A stretch of 64,000 bases of DNA from an uncultured beta proteobacterium (GTDB lineage Bacteria > Pseudomonadota > Gammaproteobacteria > Burkholderiales > Burkholderiaceae_C), in NCBI GenBank assembly GCA_903823025.1, contig CAIJRK010000027.1, forward strand, positions 56,278 to 120,277, read 5' to 3'. Below the pieces are notes generated by a model. It did no database searches and was not told where the DNA came from. It was given only the letters and a program-made list of their open reading frames with translations. Positions 27,882 through 38,732 of the stretch are shown in pieces. The translations under genes were made by a program, and so were the position numbers. Within the stretch, counting starts at the first letter, position 1. Each line of letters begins with the position of its first letter.

Positions 27882-28295
27882 TCAGTTATAGATGGTTTTC
27901 GGGTCTTTCAAGACCGGCTCGGTGACTTTCCAGGCGCCCTTCTCATAGACACTAAAGAAACAACTATGCCGCCCGGTATGACAGGCAATGCCCGGCTCAT
28001 GCCCGAGTTGCGTGACTTTCAACAAAATCACGTCGTTGTCGCAGTCCATGCGAATTTCGTGCACGGTTTGAATGTGACCCGACTCCTCGCCTTTGAACCA
28101 CAGTTTGTTGCGTGAACGGCTGAAGTAAACAGCGCGCCCCAGTTCTGCTGTCTTTTGCAGCGCCTCGCGGTTCATCCAGGCAAACATTAGCACGTCGTTG
28201 CTGCCCTGTTCTTGGGCAATCACGGGCACCAGACCTTTTGAATCCCAGCGAATGTGTTTTAACCAGCTGATAGAGGGGTTGTTGTCGAGGGTCAT
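27882..28295 (-). CDS. hisI: Phosphoribosyl-AMP cyclohydrolase
   Basis: Third step of histidine synthesis, opening the purine ring. 137 residues with the zinc-ligand motifs [10 protein letters not shown] (metal Asp) and [11 protein letters not shown] (Cys-His-Cys). Starts 15 bases after hisF. Confidence 0.96.
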   Translation of the reverse strand: MTLDNNPSISWLKHIRWDSKGLVPVIAQEQGSNDVLMFAWMNREALQKTAELGRAVYFSRSRNKLWFKGEESGHIQTVHEIRMDCDNDVILLKVTQLGHEPGIACHTGRHSCFFSVYEKGAWKVTEPVLKDPKTIYN

Positions 28296-28310
28296 GGCTA
28301 CTCAATCCTT

Positions 28311-29090
28311 TTAAATTCTGACGGGAATACCGCGTTCGGCCATGCGGGCTTTGGCTTGGCCGACGGTGAATTCACCATAGTGAAAAATGCTCGCAGCCAG
28401 CACGGCATCCGCGCCGCCCAACTGAATGCCATCGGCCAAGTGCTCAAGGCTACCGACACCGCCCGACGCGATCACTGGCACATGGATGGCGTCGCTGACG
28501 GCACGGGTTAGCGCCAAATCGAAACCGGCCTTGGTGCCGTCGCGATCCATGCTGGTCAGCAAAATCTCGCCTGCGCCGAACTCGGCCATCTGACGTGCCC
28601 AATCCACGGCATCAAGCCCTGTGTTCTTGCGCCCGCCGTGGCTGTAAACGTCCCAGCCTTCGCCTCGATCAAGCATGTCGTCGCCAAAACGGCGTTTGGC
28701 ATCAATCGCCACCACAATGCACTGCGCGCCATATTTGGCCGAAGCTTCCCGAATGACCTGCGGATTCGCCAGCGCCGCCGAGTTGAAACTGGTCTTGTCG
28801 GCGCCTGCGTTGAGCAAACGGCGCACATCGTCCACCGTGCGCACACCGCCGCCTACGGTCAGCGGAATAAACACCTTGGCGGCCACAGCCTCGATGATGT
28901 GCAAAATCATGTCGCGCCCGTCACTGGTGGCCGTGATGTCGAGAAAGGTCAGCTCATCGGCGCCTTGCTCGTTGTAACGGGCGGCAATTTCTACCGGGTC
29001 GCCCGCATCACGAAGTTCAACAAAATTGACGCCTTTGACCACGCGGCCGCCAGTGACGTCAAGGCAAGGGATGATGCGTTTGGCAAGCAT
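28311..29090 (-). CDS. hisF: Imidazole glycerol phosphate synthase cyclase subunit
   Basis: Cyclase partner of HisH; forms IGP and AICAR. 259 residues, TIM barrel, with catalytic Asp in [21 protein letters not shown] (about D11) and second Asp in [13 protein letters not shown] (about D130). The start ATG at 29090 gives the family N-terminus MLAKRI; the frame to 29111 is not used. Confidence 0.97.
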   Translation of the reverse strand: MLAKRIIPCLDVTGGRVVKGVNFVELRDAGDPVEIAARYNEQGADELTFLDITATSDGRDMILHIIEAVAAKVFIPLTVGGGVRTVDDVRRLLNAGADKTSFNSAALANPQVIREASAKYGAQCIVVAIDAKRRFGDDMLDRGEGWDVYSHGGRKNTGLDAVDWARQMAEFGAGEILLTSMDRDGTKAGFDLALTRAVSDAIHVPVIASGGVGSLEHLADGIQLGGADAVLAASIFHYGEFTVGQAKARMAERGIPVRI

Positions 29091-29092
29091 GG

Positions 29093-29287
29093 TTAATCTT
29101 TTCCAATCCAAAGTGGTTTGCCGACCCGCTCAATATGGTCTAGCAAGTCCGGGTTATTAATGTGAGCGCGCAGCGACAAGTCGATTTTCCACGGACCAAC
29201 GTCTCCATGTGCCATGTAAACGTGGCAAAGAGCGCGGCGTAACGCTCGACCGCAGCTTTCAAAATATGATTGAACCAAGTCTTGCAA
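29093..29287 (-). CDS. Possible small gene between hisA and hisF
   Basis: Open 64-codon frame that exactly fills the 208-base gap between hisA and hisF in an otherwise tightly packed operon. It would start with TTG at 29287, 12 bases past the hisA stop; GGAGG lies only one base from that codon, so an inner ATG (MAHGDVGPW, about 29215) is possible. The product has no membrane segment; [16 protein letters not shown] is its C-terminus. I do not recognise it. It may be a small accessory protein or the remnant of an inserted gene. Confidence 0.4.
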   Translation of the reverse strand: MQDLVQSYFESCGRALRRALCHVYMAHGDVGPWKIDLSLRAHINNPDLLDHIERVGKPLWIGKD

Positions 29288-29298
29288 GCCTCCGCCTG

Positions 29299-30039
29299 CT
29301 AACCGTTAAGCGCGTCAGCCCGTTCTTGCGCAGCGGCAAAATCCAGATCGCCGGAGTAGATGGCACGACCGCAAATAACGCCTTCGACGCCGTGGTCTTC
29401 AACCGCGCACAAGGCTTCAATGTCGGCCAGGTTGCTCAAGCCGCCAGAGGCAATGACCGGAATGGTCAGGGCTTGAGCCAATCTGACGGTCGCCTCGATG
29501 TTGATGCCGGTGAGCATCCCGTCGCGGCCAATGTCGGTGTAGATGATGGATTCGACGCCAAAGTCCTGAAACCGTTTACCCATATCGACTACATCATGAT
29601 GCGTGAGTTTGCTCCAGCCATCGGTGGCGACTTTGCCATCTTTGGCATCCAGCCCGACGATGATGTGGCCCCCAAATGCATTGCAGGCATCTTGCAGAAA
29701 ACCGGGATTTTTAACCGCTGCTGTGCCAATGATGACGTAGCGCAGGCCGGCATCCAGATAACGCTCAATCGTGTCGAGATCACGAATGCCGCCGCCGAGC
29801 TGAACATCTACTTCGCTGCCCACCTCGGTAAGGATTTTGCGAATGGCGTTCTCATTTTTTGGTTGTCCCGCAAATGCACCATTCAAGTCCACCAAGTGCA
29901 GGCGTCGGGCGCCTTTGGCGACCCAGTTACGAGCCATGAGAGAGGGGTCTTCGCCAAACGTGGTGGCTTGCGCCATATCGCCTTGTTTGAGGCGAACACA
30001 GTGGCCGTCTTTTAGATCAATTGCAGGGATTAAAAGCAT
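29299..30039 (-). CDS. hisA: ProFAR isomerase
   Basis: Amadori isomerisation of ProFAR to PRFAR in histidine synthesis. 246 residues, TIM barrel. Catalytic Asp in [16 protein letters not shown] (about Asp8) and the second Asp in [12 protein letters not shown] (about 130). Starts 56 bases after hisH. Confidence 0.97.
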   Translation of the reverse strand: MLLIPAIDLKDGHCVRLKQGDMAQATTFGEDPSLMARNWVAKGARRLHLVDLNGAFAGQPKNENAIRKILTEVGSEVDVQLGGGIRDLDTIERYLDAGLRYVIIGTAAVKNPGFLQDACNAFGGHIIVGLDAKDGKVATDGWSKLTHHDVVDMGKRFQDFGVESIIYTDIGRDGMLTGINIEATVRLAQALTIPVIASGGLSNLADIEALCAVEDHGVEGVICGRAIYSGDLDFAAAQERADALNG

Positions 30040-30095
30040 GGTGCTTCAGGTTGAAGGTAAAAGAAAACTGCTTTTGAGGCAGCAAGAACAAAGAG

Positions 30096-30770
30096 TCAAG
30101 GGTTCCAGTGAAGGAAGTTTCGGTAAAGCGCCAGACCGTGATCTGCACTTTTTTCAGGGTGAAATTGGGTGGCAAAAATGTTATCACGCGCAATCGCTGA
30201 ACTGAAACGACTGCCGTAGTCAGTCTCACCAACGCTGTGACGGGCCTGCGCCGGTTGGGCGTAATAGCTGTGCACAAAATAGAAGTAACTACCGTCGGGC
30301 ACCTCACCCCACACCGGATGCGGCGCGCCGCCGTGGTTATTGCGATAGACCTGATTCCAGCCCATTTGCGGCACTTTGTAGCGGCTGCCGTCGGGCTGCA
30401 ACTGACCCGTCAGTTCAAACTTGCGCACGTCGCCGTGAATCAAACCCAGCCCGGCCACGTCGCCCTCGGCGCTGTGGTCGAGCAGCATTTGCATACCGAC
30501 ACAGATGCCAAACAAAGGTTTATTCATGGCCGCCTCCAGCACCGACGCTTGCAAGCCCGACTCACGCAGCTCGCGCATGCAATCGGGCATGGCGCCCTGG
30601 CCCGGCAACACCACGCGCTCGCAAGCCCGCACCTCGTCTGGATCAGCGGTGATGACGACGTGGTAACCCGTACCCGCAGCGGCGGCCTGCACCGCCTGCG
30701 ACACCGAGCGCAGGTTACCCATGCCGTAATCCACCACGGCCACAGTTTTAGCAAGAATGCGGTTTGACAT
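30096..30770 (-). CDS. hisH: Imidazole glycerol phosphate synthase glutaminase subunit
   Basis: Class I glutamine amidotransferase giving ammonia to HisF. 224 residues from the ATG at 30770; the TTG at 30776 directly after hisB is a less likely start. Nucleophile elbow [10 protein letters not shown] with the Cys, and the His-Glu pair in TQFHPEKS near the C-terminus, so the triad is complete. [15 protein letters not shown] is the family N-terminus. Confidence 0.97.
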   Translation of the reverse strand: MSNRILAKTVAVVDYGMGNLRSVSQAVQAAAAGTGYHVVITADPDEVRACERVVLPGQGAMPDCMRELRESGLQASVLEAAMNKPLFGICVGMQMLLDHSAEGDVAGLGLIHGDVRKFELTGQLQPDGSRYKVPQMGWNQVYRNNHGGAPHPVWGEVPDGSYFYFVHSYYAQPAQARHSVGETDYGSRFSSAIARDNIFATQFHPEKSADHGLALYRNFLHWNP

Positions 30771-30776
30771 AGACAA

Positions 30777-31391
30777 TTACAAAGAGCCTTTGGTCGAAGG
30801 AATGGTGCCCAAGGCACGCGGGTCCAGCGTCAGCGCCGCGCGCAGCGCACGGGCAAACGCCTTGAACACGGTTTCAGCTTGATGGTGCGCGTTCTCGCCG
30901 CGCAAGTTGTCAATGTGCAGCGTGACAAAAGCGTGGTTCACAAAACCCTGAAAAAACTCATGCGCCAGCTGGCTGTCAAAGGTGCCGATCATGGCGCTCT
31001 TGAAGGGCACGTTCATGATCAAACCGGGGCGACCTGACAAGTCAATGACGACGCGGGTCAGCGCCTCGTCTAGCGGCACATAAGCATGACCGTAACGGCA
31101 AATTCCTTTTTTATCCCCGACGGCTTGATGCACGGCCTGACCCAGGGCAATGCCCACGTCTTCGACCGTATGGTGACCGTCAATATGCAAATCACCCTTG
31201 GCGTGGATGTCGAGGTCGATCATGCCGTGACGGGCAATCTGGTCGAGCATGTGGTCAAAAAAACCAATGCCGGTGTGCAATTTGGCTTGGCCGGTGCCGT
31301 CCAGATTGACCTTGACGGTAATTTGCGTCTCAGCGGTGTTGCGGGAAACTTCCGCCGTGCGCGGGGTCGAGGTAGAAAGTGAAGAGGTCAT
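30777..31391 (-). CDS. hisB: Imidazoleglycerol-phosphate dehydratase
   Basis: Mn-dependent dehydratase of histidine synthesis, monofunctional form (no phosphatase domain). 204 residues, typical. Metal motifs [27 protein letters not shown] and [19 protein letters not shown] are all present. Overlaps hisC. Confidence 0.97.
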   Translation of the reverse strand: MTSSLSTSTPRTAEVSRNTAETQITVKVNLDGTGQAKLHTGIGFFDHMLDQIARHGMIDLDIHAKGDLHIDGHHTVEDVGIALGQAVHQAVGDKKGICRYGHAYVPLDEALTRVVIDLSGRPGLIMNVPFKSAMIGTFDSQLAHEFFQGFVNHAFVTLHIDNLRGENAHHQAETVFKAFARALRAALTLDPRALGTIPSTKGSL

Positions 31392-32506
31392 AGGGATTCT
31401 TGTAAAGCGGCCAACATGCGCTGGTTTTCATCAGCGGTGCCCACGGTCAGGCGCAAACAATTGGCCAACAAAGGGTGCATTTTAGAAACGTTCTTGATCA
31501 GGACTTGACGCGCTTTCATGCCATTAAACGTTTGTTGCGCATCCGGGACACGCAACAAAATCATGTTGGCGTCGCTGGGATAAACCTGCACGCCGGGCAA
31601 CAAAGCCAAGGCGGCCAACAGCAGCGTGCGTTGTGCCCGCAGCTCAAGCGCCTGAGCCGCAAACACCGCTTGATGTTCCAGCGCAAACAGTGCGCACTCG
31701 CAGTTCAGCGTGCTGATGTTGTAAGGCGGGCGAACCTTGTCGATTTCGGCAATCAGGGCTTGGGGGCCTATCAAATAACCTAGGCGCACACCAGCCAGCC
31801 CAAACTTGCTCAATGTGCGCAGCAGCAGCACATGGCGATGACGGGTTAGTCGGTCAAGATAACTTTTGCTGGAAAACGGCTGATAAGCCTCGTCAATGAC
31901 CACCAAACCGCCCTGCTCGCCCACGGCCAGAATGATCTTCTCGATGACCGCGTCGTGCCACAGATTGGCAGTCGGGTTGTTCGGATAAGCCAGGTAGGTG
32001 ATGACAGGCCGGTACGTTTGGATGGCAGCCAGCATGGCGGCTTCATCGAGTTCAAAGTCAGGCGTCAATGCCACGCCGTGAAATGCCAAACCTTGCAGCT
32101 GGGCGCTCATGGCGTACATCACAAAGCCCGGCACGGGGGCCAGAACGCTGGCCGGTTTGAACCCGTTGGCCGCGCTCGGCGGCACTGCGCAGGCCAGCGC
32201 CAGCAGGCTGATCAACTCGTCCGAGCCGTTGCCCAGCATGATCTCGAATCCTTCAGGCATTCCCGCGTAGGCGGCCAAGGCTTGACGCAGGTCGTTCACC
32301 CGGTTGTCGGGATAGCGGTTCAGCGCCAGTGCGCCCAGACGTTGACCCAACAACGTTTGCAGGTCTTGCGGCAAACGGTGCGGGTTCTCCATAGCGTCCA
32401 GCTTGACCATGCCGATGGCCTCCTGCACCGCGTAGGCGTGCATGGATTGAACGTCGCTGCGGATGCATTGCAGGGCCTGCTTGAGTTGCAGATCGGGTGT
32501 GGTCAT
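31388..32506 (-). CDS. hisC: Histidinol-phosphate aminotransferase
   Basis: PLP enzyme converting imidazole acetol phosphate to histidinol phosphate. 372 residues. PLP-binding elements: [27 protein letters not shown] and the Schiff-base Lys in [19 protein letters not shown]. Overlaps both neighbours by four bases, indicating translational coupling. Confidence 0.96.
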   Translation of the reverse strand: MTTPDLQLKQALQCIRSDVQSMHAYAVQEAIGMVKLDAMENPHRLPQDLQTLLGQRLGALALNRYPDNRVNDLRQALAAYAGMPEGFEIMLGNGSDELISLLALACAVPPSAANGFKPASVLAPVPGFVMYAMSAQLQGLAFHGVALTPDFELDEAAMLAAIQTYRPVITYLAYPNNPTANLWHDAVIEKIILAVGEQGGLVVIDEAYQPFSSKSYLDRLTRHRHVLLLRTLSKFGLAGVRLGYLIGPQALIAEIDKVRPPYNISTLNCECALFALEHQAVFAAQALELRAQRTLLLAALALLPGVQVYPSDANMILLRVPDAQQTFNGMKARQVLIKNVSKMHPLLANCLRLTVGTADENQRMLAALQESL

Positions 32507-33876
32507 TTGGTTATCCGCATGGGAGGAATGCTGGCCAGGCGAAATTCGGCGGCGCGGGCATGGGCTTGCAGGCCTTCGCCATACGCCAGTTCAGCGGCAA
32601 TCAGGCCCAGCGTTTGGGCACCGGCTTCACTGACTTCAATCAGGCTGGAGCGTTTTTGGAAATCGTAAACCCCAAGTGGCGAACTAAAGCGAGCGGTACC
32701 ACTGGTCGGCAGCACATGGTTGGGACCCGCGCAGTAATCGCCTAGCGATTCGCTGGTGTAGGCACCCAGAAAGATAGCGCCTGCATGTTTAAGCAGCGGC
32801 TCCCAGCGGTGCGGATCGCGGCTGCTCACCTCCAGATGTTCAGGCGCAATGCGGTTGCTGATGTCACAGGCTTCTTCCATGCTGCGGGTGTGAATCAACG
32901 CCCCGCGCCCATTGAGCGACTTGGCGATGATTTCGGCCCGGGGCATGTCGTTGAGCAAGCGGTTGATGGCCGCCTGCACTTGGTCGATGTAGGCCAAATC
33001 GGGACACAGCAAAATGCTTTGCGCCAGTTCGTCATGTTCAGCCTGGCTGAACAAATCCATTGCGACCCAATCTGGCGGCGTGCTGCCATCGGCCAGCACC
33101 AATATTTCGCTCGGCCCGGCAATCATGTCGATGCCGACCGTGCCAAACACACGGCGCTTGGCCGCCGCCACGTAGGCGTTGCCAGGACCGGTGATTTTGT
33201 CCACTTTGGGAATCGTTGATGTGCCATAAGCCAGCGCAGCCACCGCTTGCGCACCGCCCACCGTGAAAACACGGGTGACACCCGCCACATAGGCCGCTGC
33301 CAAAACCAGCGGATTTTTCTCGCCCTTGGCGCTAATCGAAACGCTATCCCGACGGGCTGGCGTAGGCACCACCATGATAATTTCGCTCACACCAGCCACA
33401 TGCGCCGGAATCGCGTTCATCAACACGGAGGACGGGTAAGCCGCTTTGCCGCCCGGCACGTAAATGCCAACCCGGTCCAGCGGCGTCACCTTTTGACCTA
33501 ACAGCGTACCGTCTTCATCGCGATAACTCCAGCTCTCGCCACTGGCTTTTTTCTGGGCCTCGTGGTAGGTACGCACCCGCTGGGCAGCCGCTTGCAAAGC
33601 CTCGCGTTGCGCGGCGGGAATCGACTCAAAAGCGCCTTTGAGTTCAGCCTGCGTCAGCTCCAGCTCGCTCATGGTCGCGGCATTCACGCCGTCAAACCTT
33701 TGCGTGTAGTCCAGCACCGCTGCATCGCCGCGTGTCTGAACATCAGCCAAAATGTCTGCCACCCGCGTTTCAATCGCGGCATCAGCCTCGGCAGACCAGT
33801 GCAGGCGCGCCCTGAAATCAGCCTCGAAACTGGCATTAGCGGTTGATAAACGAACAGGATTTGCTATAAAAGTCAT
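32503..33876 (-). CDS. hisD: Histidinol dehydrogenase
   Basis: Last two oxidation steps to histidine, Zn-dependent. 457 residues. Elements: [15 protein letters not shown], the zinc ligand region [12 protein letters not shown], and [19 protein letters not shown]. Starts 45 bases after hisG and overlaps hisC. Confidence 0.97.
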   Translation of the reverse strand: MTFIANPVRLSTANASFEADFRARLHWSAEADAAIETRVADILADVQTRGDAAVLDYTQRFDGVNAATMSELELTQAELKGAFESIPAAQREALQAAAQRVRTYHEAQKKASGESWSYRDEDGTLLGQKVTPLDRVGIYVPGGKAAYPSSVLMNAIPAHVAGVSEIIMVVPTPARRDSVSISAKGEKNPLVLAAAYVAGVTRVFTVGGAQAVAALAYGTSTIPKVDKITGPGNAYVAAAKRRVFGTVGIDMIAGPSEILVLADGSTPPDWVAMDLFSQAEHDELAQSILLCPDLAYIDQVQAAINRLLNDMPRAEIIAKSLNGRGALIHTRSMEEACDISNRIAPEHLEVSSRDPHRWEPLLKHAGAIFLGAYTSESLGDYCAGPNHVLPTSGTARFSSPLGVYDFQKRSSLIEVSEAGAQTLGLIAAELAYGEGLQAHARAAEFRLASIPPMRITK

Positions 33877-33921
33877 CGCGTTTTTTCCGGTAAATGAGGC
33901 AGGGGCGCCGCAGGCTGGTTT

Positions 33922-34560
33922 TTATTGACCCACCGCAGACGCAAAAGCCTCAATAATTTTACGAATTGGCGCCTGTTTAAGCTTGAGCGCCGCCTGATTA
34001 ACCACCAGGTGCGAACTGATGTTCATGATGTGCTCCACCTCCACCAGATGATTGGCTTTGAGCGTGTTGCCGGTGGACACCAGATCAACAATCGCATCTG
34101 CCAGACCGACCAGCGGCGCCAGTTCCATGCTGCCGTAGAGCTTGATCAAGTCAACGTGCACGCCTTTAGAGGCAAAAAACTCGCGCGAAATCGCGACGTA
34201 TTTAGTGGCGACTTTCAGGCGGGAGCCTTGTTTGACGGCCGAGGCGTAGTCAAAATCAGCACGCACAGCAACGCTGATGCGGCACTGGGCAATCTGCAAA
34301 TCCAGCGGCTGATAGAGACCTTCACTGCCGTGCTCCAGCAGCGTGTCTTTGCCGGTAATGCCCATGTCAGCGCCGCCGTACTGCACATAAGTGGGCACAT
34401 CGGTGGCGCGCACCACCAATACGCGCACATCGGGCTGGTTGGTCGTGAGAATGAGTTTGCGCGACTTTTCAGGGTCTTCCAGCACCTCGATGCCAGCGGC
34501 CCGCAACAGGGGCAATGTTTCTTCAAAAATCCGGCCTTTGGAGAGCGCAAGCGTAATCAT
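33922..34560 (-). CDS. hisG: ATP phosphoribosyltransferase, short form
   Basis: First, feedback-controlled step of histidine synthesis. 212 residues: the short HisG that lacks the C-terminal regulatory domain and works with a separate HisZ subunit, not present in this window. Family elements [15 protein letters not shown] and [24 protein letters not shown] P-loop for PRPP (DLVSTGNTL). Overlaps murA by four bases and starts the his run. Confidence 0.97.
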   Translation of the reverse strand: MITLALSKGRIFEETLPLLRAAGIEVLEDPEKSRKLILTTNQPDVRVLVVRATDVPTYVQYGGADMGITGKDTLLEHGSEGLYQPLDLQIAQCRISVAVRADFDYASAVKQGSRLKVATKYVAISREFFASKGVHVDLIKLYGSMELAPLVGLADAIVDLVSTGNTLKANHLVEVEHIMNISSHLVVNQAALKLKQAPIRKIIEAFASAVGQ

Positions 34561-35822
34561 TTCATTCTTTCAATATCAGCACCCAGACCCCGTAACTTGG
34601 CTTCCATCTGGTCGTAGCCCCGATCCAGGTGATAGATGCGGTCCACCACGGTGTCGCCCTCGGCCACCAAACCGGCAATCACCAGACTGGCAGAGGCCCG
34701 CAGATCCGTCGCCATCACGGTGGCACCCGAGAGTTTTTCAACACCTTCAACCACCGACACTTTGCCATCAATCTGGATATTGGCACCCAAGCGAACCATC
34801 TCGTTGACGTGCATGAAGCGGTTCTCAAAAATGGTCTCCGTCACCAGCGCCGTGCCGTGCGAGATGCAGTTCAACGCCATAAATTGCGCCTGCATATCGG
34901 TCGGAAACCCGGGGTATTCAGTAGTGCGAAAACTTTGGGCCTTGAGGCGCCCTTGCGACTTAATTTGAATCCCGCCCTCGACTGGCGTGACCGTGGCGCC
35001 CGCATCACGCAGTTTTTCAACCACGGCCTCCAGGTGATCTATGCGGCCATGCCGAAGCAGCGCCTCGCCACCAGTGGCGGCCACCGCACACAAAAAGGTG
35101 CCCGCCTCAATGCGGTCAGCCACCACTTGATGCGTGCAGCCGTACAGTTTTTCAACCCCCTGAATGAGGATTCGGCGCGTGCCATGCCCTTCAATTCGGG
35201 CGCCCATCTTGATCAGCATTTCTGCCAGATCAGTGATTTCGGGTTCTTGCGCGGCATTTTCCAGAATCGTCTCGCCCTCGGCCAAACAGGCGGCCATCAT
35301 GAGGTTCTCGGTGCCGGTGACGGTCACCATATCGGTTGCAATGCGCGCGCCCTTCAGACGCGTCCAGCCTTGCGGCAATTTAGCAAGGATGTAGCCGTGC
35401 TCGACCACAATCTCAGCGCCCATGGCGGTCAACCCCTTGATGTGCTGATCCACGGGCCGCGACCCAATGGCACAGCCGCCCGGCAACGACACCTTGGCCT
35501 CGCCAAAGCGCGCCAGCAACGGCCCTAGCGCCAACACTGACGCCCGCATGGTTTTAACCAGCTCGTAAGGCGCTTGCGGCGAGGTGAGCGCCCCGGCGTT
35601 CACGCTGACCACGCCCGCCTCAGTGCGGTCAGCGCTGACGCCCATGTTGCGAATCAACTTGAGCATGGTGGACACGTCTTGCAAACGCGGCACGTTCAGC
35701 AAAGTGACAGGTTCGCCAGTCAGCAAACAGGCGCACAGTTCTGGCAAGGCGGCATTCTTGGCCCCGGAGATCAGCACTTCACCGTGCAGCGGTTTGCCGC
35801 CACGAATCAATAATTTATCCAT
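34557..35822 (-). CDS. murA: UDP-N-acetylglucosamine 1-carboxyvinyltransferase
   Basis: First committed step of peptidoglycan synthesis; target of fosfomycin. 421 residues from the ATG at 35822 (frame open to 35894, but the extension has no family features). N-terminal [16 protein letters not shown] with SGAKNAALP, the reactive-loop Cys in [15 protein letters not shown] (about 116), and the C-terminal [15 protein letters not shown]. Lies between ibaG-type gene and hisG; shared transcript probable. Confidence 0.97.
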   Translation of the reverse strand: MDKLLIRGGKPLHGEVLISGAKNAALPELCACLLTGEPVTLLNVPRLQDVSTMLKLIRNMGVSADRTEAGVVSVNAGALTSPQAPYELVKTMRASVLALGPLLARFGEAKVSLPGGCAIGSRPVDQHIKGLTAMGAEIVVEHGYILAKLPQGWTRLKGARIATDMVTVTGTENLMMAACLAEGETILENAAQEPEITDLAEMLIKMGARIEGHGTRRILIQGVEKLYGCTHQVVADRIEAGTFLCAVAATGGEALLRHGRIDHLEAVVEKLRDAGATVTPVEGGIQIKSQGRLKAQSFRTTEYPGFPTDMQAQFMALNCISHGTALVTETIFENRFMHVNEMVRLGANIQIDGKVSVVEGVEKLSGATVMATDLRASASLVIAGLVAEGDTVVDRIYHLDRGYDQMEAKLRGLGADIERMK

Positions 35823-35826
35823 CGGG

Positions 35827-36069
35827 TCAGACTTTTTGCGTCGCCCATTCGGCGGGGGTGTAGGTTTTGATGGACAAGGCGTGCACCTCGTCATTTTTCA
35901 TTTTGTCGCCCAACGTGGCATACACCAGTTGGTGACACTGAATGGCACGCTTGCCCTCAAAGGCGGCCGACACCACGATGGCATACCAATGGCGGCCATC
36001 ACCTTCAAGTTCCAGATGTGCGCAGTCAAGACCCGCGGCAATCATGTTTTTAATTTGTTCTGCAGTCAT
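35827..36069 (-). CDS. BolA/IbaG-family protein
   Basis: 80-residue BolA-like protein of the class-II KH fold. The partner-binding Cys and His of the family are in [23 protein letters not shown] (Cys16) and the invariant [10 protein letters not shown] at the end, so it can bind a monothiol glutaredoxin Fe-S cluster. Lies upstream of murA as ibaG does in E. coli. Function in acid resistance or Fe-S handling is by family. Confidence 0.9.
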   Translation of the reverse strand: MTAEQIKNMIAAGLDCAHLELEGDGRHWYAIVVSAAFEGKRAIQCHQLVYATLGDKMKNDEVHALSIKTYTPAEWATQKV

Positions 36070-36098
36070 CTCAACAACCTAAAAAGTAAAAAATCAGC

Positions 36099-36854
36099 TC
36101 AACTACGGATTTTGTAGCCACTGCGAAGTAAATAAATCGCCACCGCACTGACCAGCGCCAACGAACTAGCCACGACGCTGAGACTTAACCAGGGCGAGAC
36201 ATCGCTCTGTCCAAAAAAGCCGTAGCGAAAACCGTCAATCATGTAGAAAAACGGGTTCAAGTGGCTCACCGTCTGCCAAAACGGTGGCAGGGAATGAATC
36301 GAATAAAAGACGCCACTCAAAAAGGTCATGGGCATGACGACAAAGTTTTGAAAGGCGGCCAGTTGGTCAAACTTTTCAGCCCACAGACCCGCAATCAGCC
36401 CCAAAGTACCCATTAAGGCCGCGCCCATCAAGGCGAATGCGGCAATCCACAGCGGCGCGGCAAAACTGACATCCGTGAAGAAGGCCGAAACGGCAAACAC
36501 GCCCAAACCCACAACCAGACCCCGAATGACTGCGGCGCCCACGTAGGCGACAAACCAGTTCATGTAGGAAAGCGGCGTGAGCATCAAAAACACGAGATTG
36601 CCCATCACTTTGCTCATGATCAGGGATGAAGAACTGTTGGCAAAAGCGTTTTGCAACAAACTCATCATTGCCAGGCCCGGCACCAGAAACGAGGTGTAGC
36701 TGATTGCGTCATAGACCTTGACGTGGGACTCCAGCGCGTGCCCAAAAATAAGCAAATACAACATGGCCGTCAACACGGGACCGGCCACGGTTTGAAAAGC
36801 CACGCTCCAAAAGCGCAACACTTCTTTGTACAACAGGGTTTGCCAGCCGGTCAT
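36099..36854 (-). CDS. ABC-2 type exporter permease (YadH-like)
   Basis: 251 residues with six transmembrane helices of the ABC-2 permease class; conserved segment SSSSLIMSKVMGNLVFLMLTPLSYMNW and PMTFLSGVFYSIHSLPPFWQ. With the ATPase gene overlapping it upstream (four bases) it forms an exporter resembling E. coli YadG/YadH. The substrate is unknown; the position between mla genes and murA suggests an envelope component, by context only. Confidence 0.92.
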   Translation of the reverse strand: MTGWQTLLYKEVLRFWSVAFQTVAGPVLTAMLYLLIFGHALESHVKVYDAISYTSFLVPGLAMMSLLQNAFANSSSSLIMSKVMGNLVFLMLTPLSYMNWFVAYVGAAVIRGLVVGLGVFAVSAFFTDVSFAAPLWIAAFALMGAALMGTLGLIAGLWAEKFDQLAAFQNFVVMPMTFLSGVFYSIHSLPPFWQTVSHLNPFFYMIDGFRYGFFGQSDVSPWLSLSVVASSLALVSAVAIYLLRSGYKIRS

Positions 36855-37798
36855 GATGGCGTCACCTCCGCTGTTGACGCTTTGCCCGCACCAGCCATCA
36901 CGGCCAGGAACACATCTTCGAGATCAGCGCGGCGAATCTCCACATCCTGCGCGGTCAAACCCGCTTCACGCACCGCAGCCAAATATTGCTCGATGGCGTG
37001 CGCATCCTGGGCTGGAAACTGCACCACGCGCCCGGTAATACGGGCTTGGTTAGCCAAGACTTCAGGCAACTCGCCATCCACTTTAAAACGAAGTACATTG
37101 CTGCTCGCCGATTTGAGCAAGGCACTGGTGCTGTCCAACGCCACCACACGCCCCGACTTCAGCATCGCGATGCGTCCACACAAGGCCTCGGCCTCTTCCA
37201 GGTAATGCGTGGTCAGCAACACGGTGTGCCCCTCTTTATTAAGCTTGGCAATGAAATGCCACAGAGTTTGGCGCAACTCAACATCGACGCCTGCCGTCGG
37301 CTCGTCAAGCACGATCACAGGGGGTTTATGCACCAGCGCTTGCGCCACCAACACGCGGCGCTTCATGCCGCCGGAGAGTTGGCGCATGTTGGCATTGGCC
37401 TTGTCTGTCAGACCGAGGTTCTCAAGCAGCTCATCAATCCAGGCATCGTTGTGCTTGATGCCGAAGTAACCCGACTGAAACCGCAGGGCGTCACGAACAT
37501 TGAAAAACGGGTCAAACACCAGCTCCTGCGGCACCACGCCGAGTTTGCTGCGCGCTTGGGCATAGTCCGTTTGAACATCACTGCCCAGCACCGTCACGCG
37601 GCCTTCACTGGCCCGTGTCAGGCCAGCCAAAATGCTGATGAGGGTGGTTTTGCCCGCGCCATTGGGGCCTAGCAGGCCAAAGAATTCGCCCTGTGCAATG
37701 TCGAGACTGACATGGTCAAGCGCTAAAAAAGTGCTGCCTTTGAGGCCTTTGGGGGCGGGATAAGACTTGGAGATGGATTGAAAAGAAATAGCAGGCAT
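36851..37798 (-). CDS. ABC exporter ATP-binding protein (YadG-like)
   Basis: 315 residues. Walker A GPNGAGKTTLI at about 44-54, signature LSGGMKRRVLVAQALVH, Walker B VIVLDEPTAGVD, H-loop LTTHYLEEAE. After residue 230 a C-terminal accessory domain. Partners the ABC-2 permease downstream; starts 23 bases beyond mlaB. Confidence 0.94.
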   Translation of the reverse strand: MPAISFQSISKSYPAPKGLKGSTFLALDHVSLDIAQGEFFGLLGPNGAGKTTLISILAGLTRASEGRVTVLGSDVQTDYAQARSKLGVVPQELVFDPFFNVRDALRFQSGYFGIKHNDAWIDELLENLGLTDKANANMRQLSGGMKRRVLVAQALVHKPPVIVLDEPTAGVDVELRQTLWHFIAKLNKEGHTVLLTTHYLEEAEALCGRIAMLKSGRVVALDSTSALLKSASSNVLRFKVDGELPEVLANQARITGRVVQFPAQDAHAIEQYLAAVREAGLTAQDVEIRRADLEDVFLAVMAGAGKASTAEVTPS

Positions 37799-37821
37799 GA
37801 AGGTTAATTATTCTACGGGCC

Positions 37822-38100
37822 TCAAGAGGCGGCGGGGAGCAGCTCAATAATGCCGTACAGCGCCGCTAAATCGGCCAGGCGGGTGGGCAAACCTTGCACC
37901 GAGAACTGCTTGTTCAAGGCCAGTGTTTGCCGCCGAAATTCCAGCAAAACGGCCAAAGCCGCTGAATCAAACCGGGTCAAGGCGCTGGCGTCCACCACCA
38001 CATTCACGCCTGACTGGGCGCGCAAGTCTTGCAACAACCCGCGCAGGCACGTCGTGGCCTGTGCTTGCGTTAATTCTTTTGGCAATAGCAGCACATTCAC
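37822..38100 (-). CDS. mlaB: MlaB, STAS-domain subunit of Mla
   Basis: 92-residue STAS domain protein that stabilises the MlaF ATPase dimer. STAS core VVDASALTRFDSAALAVLLEFRR, with the conserved Ser/Thr phosphate-site region DSAA. Overlaps mlaC by four bases. Confidence 0.88.
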   Translation of the reverse strand: MNVLLLPKELTQAQATTCLRGLLQDLRAQSGVNVVVDASALTRFDSAALAVLLEFRRQTLALNKQFSVQGLPTRLADLAALYGIIELLPAAS

Positions 38101-38732
38101 CTCTTGGCGTTGGCTTTGTTCAGGTCCGACAAGGTGGTGATCAACCCATCGAGGCCTTTGGCATTGATCTCTTGCGCAAACTGGCTGCGGTACGTCTCGA
38201 CCAGCCAGACACCCAACACATTCAGGTTAAAAATCTTCCAGCCGGGACCTTCGCCAGGGGTTTTTTCCAGTCGGTAATCCAGCTGAACCGGGTCACCCCG
38301 GCCTTTGATTTCAGTGCGCACCACCACATCGGCATCGGCTGGGACGGCACGCATGGGTTTCACCACAATAGTCTGCTCATTGACCTGCGACAAGGCACCC
38401 GAATAGGTGCGCACCAGCAAAATCTTGAACTCGTCTTGCAGACGCTTTTTTTGCTCGGGTGTGGCCTGACGCCAAGCCGGGCCGACCGCCGAGGCCGTCA
38501 TGCGCTGGAAGTTGACGTGGGGCATGATCTTGGCGTCCACCAACGCAATAATGCGCGAAATATCGCCAGCCTGAATAGCTGCGTCAGTCTTGATAGTGGC
38601 CAACACCTCGGTGGAGAGGCGCTTGATCATCACATCAGCCGCTTCATCAGCGGCACTGGCGGGCAGGGCCAGCAGACCCGAGGCGCTCAAAGCAAAAACA
38701 GCCAACAGGCGACTTAAAAAACGACGATTCAT
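38097..38732 (-). CDS. mlaC: Periplasmic phospholipid carrier MlaC
   Basis: Soluble periplasmic shuttle for phospholipids between MlaA and MlaFEDB. 211 residues with a signal peptide (RFLSRLLAVFALSASGLLALPASAA). Family segment RMTASAVGPAWRQATPEQKKRL followed by FKILLVRTYSGALSQ. It overlaps mlaA and mlaB. Confidence 0.93.
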   Translation of the reverse strand: MNRRFLSRLLAVFALSASGLLALPASAADEAADVMIKRLSTEVLATIKTDAAIQAGDISRIIALVDAKIMPHVNFQRMTASAVGPAWRQATPEQKKRLQDEFKILLVRTYSGALSQVNEQTIVVKPMRAVPADADVVVRTEIKGRGDPVQLDYRLEKTPGEGPGWKIFNLNVLGVWLVETYRSQFAQEINAKGLDGLITTLSDLNKANAKR

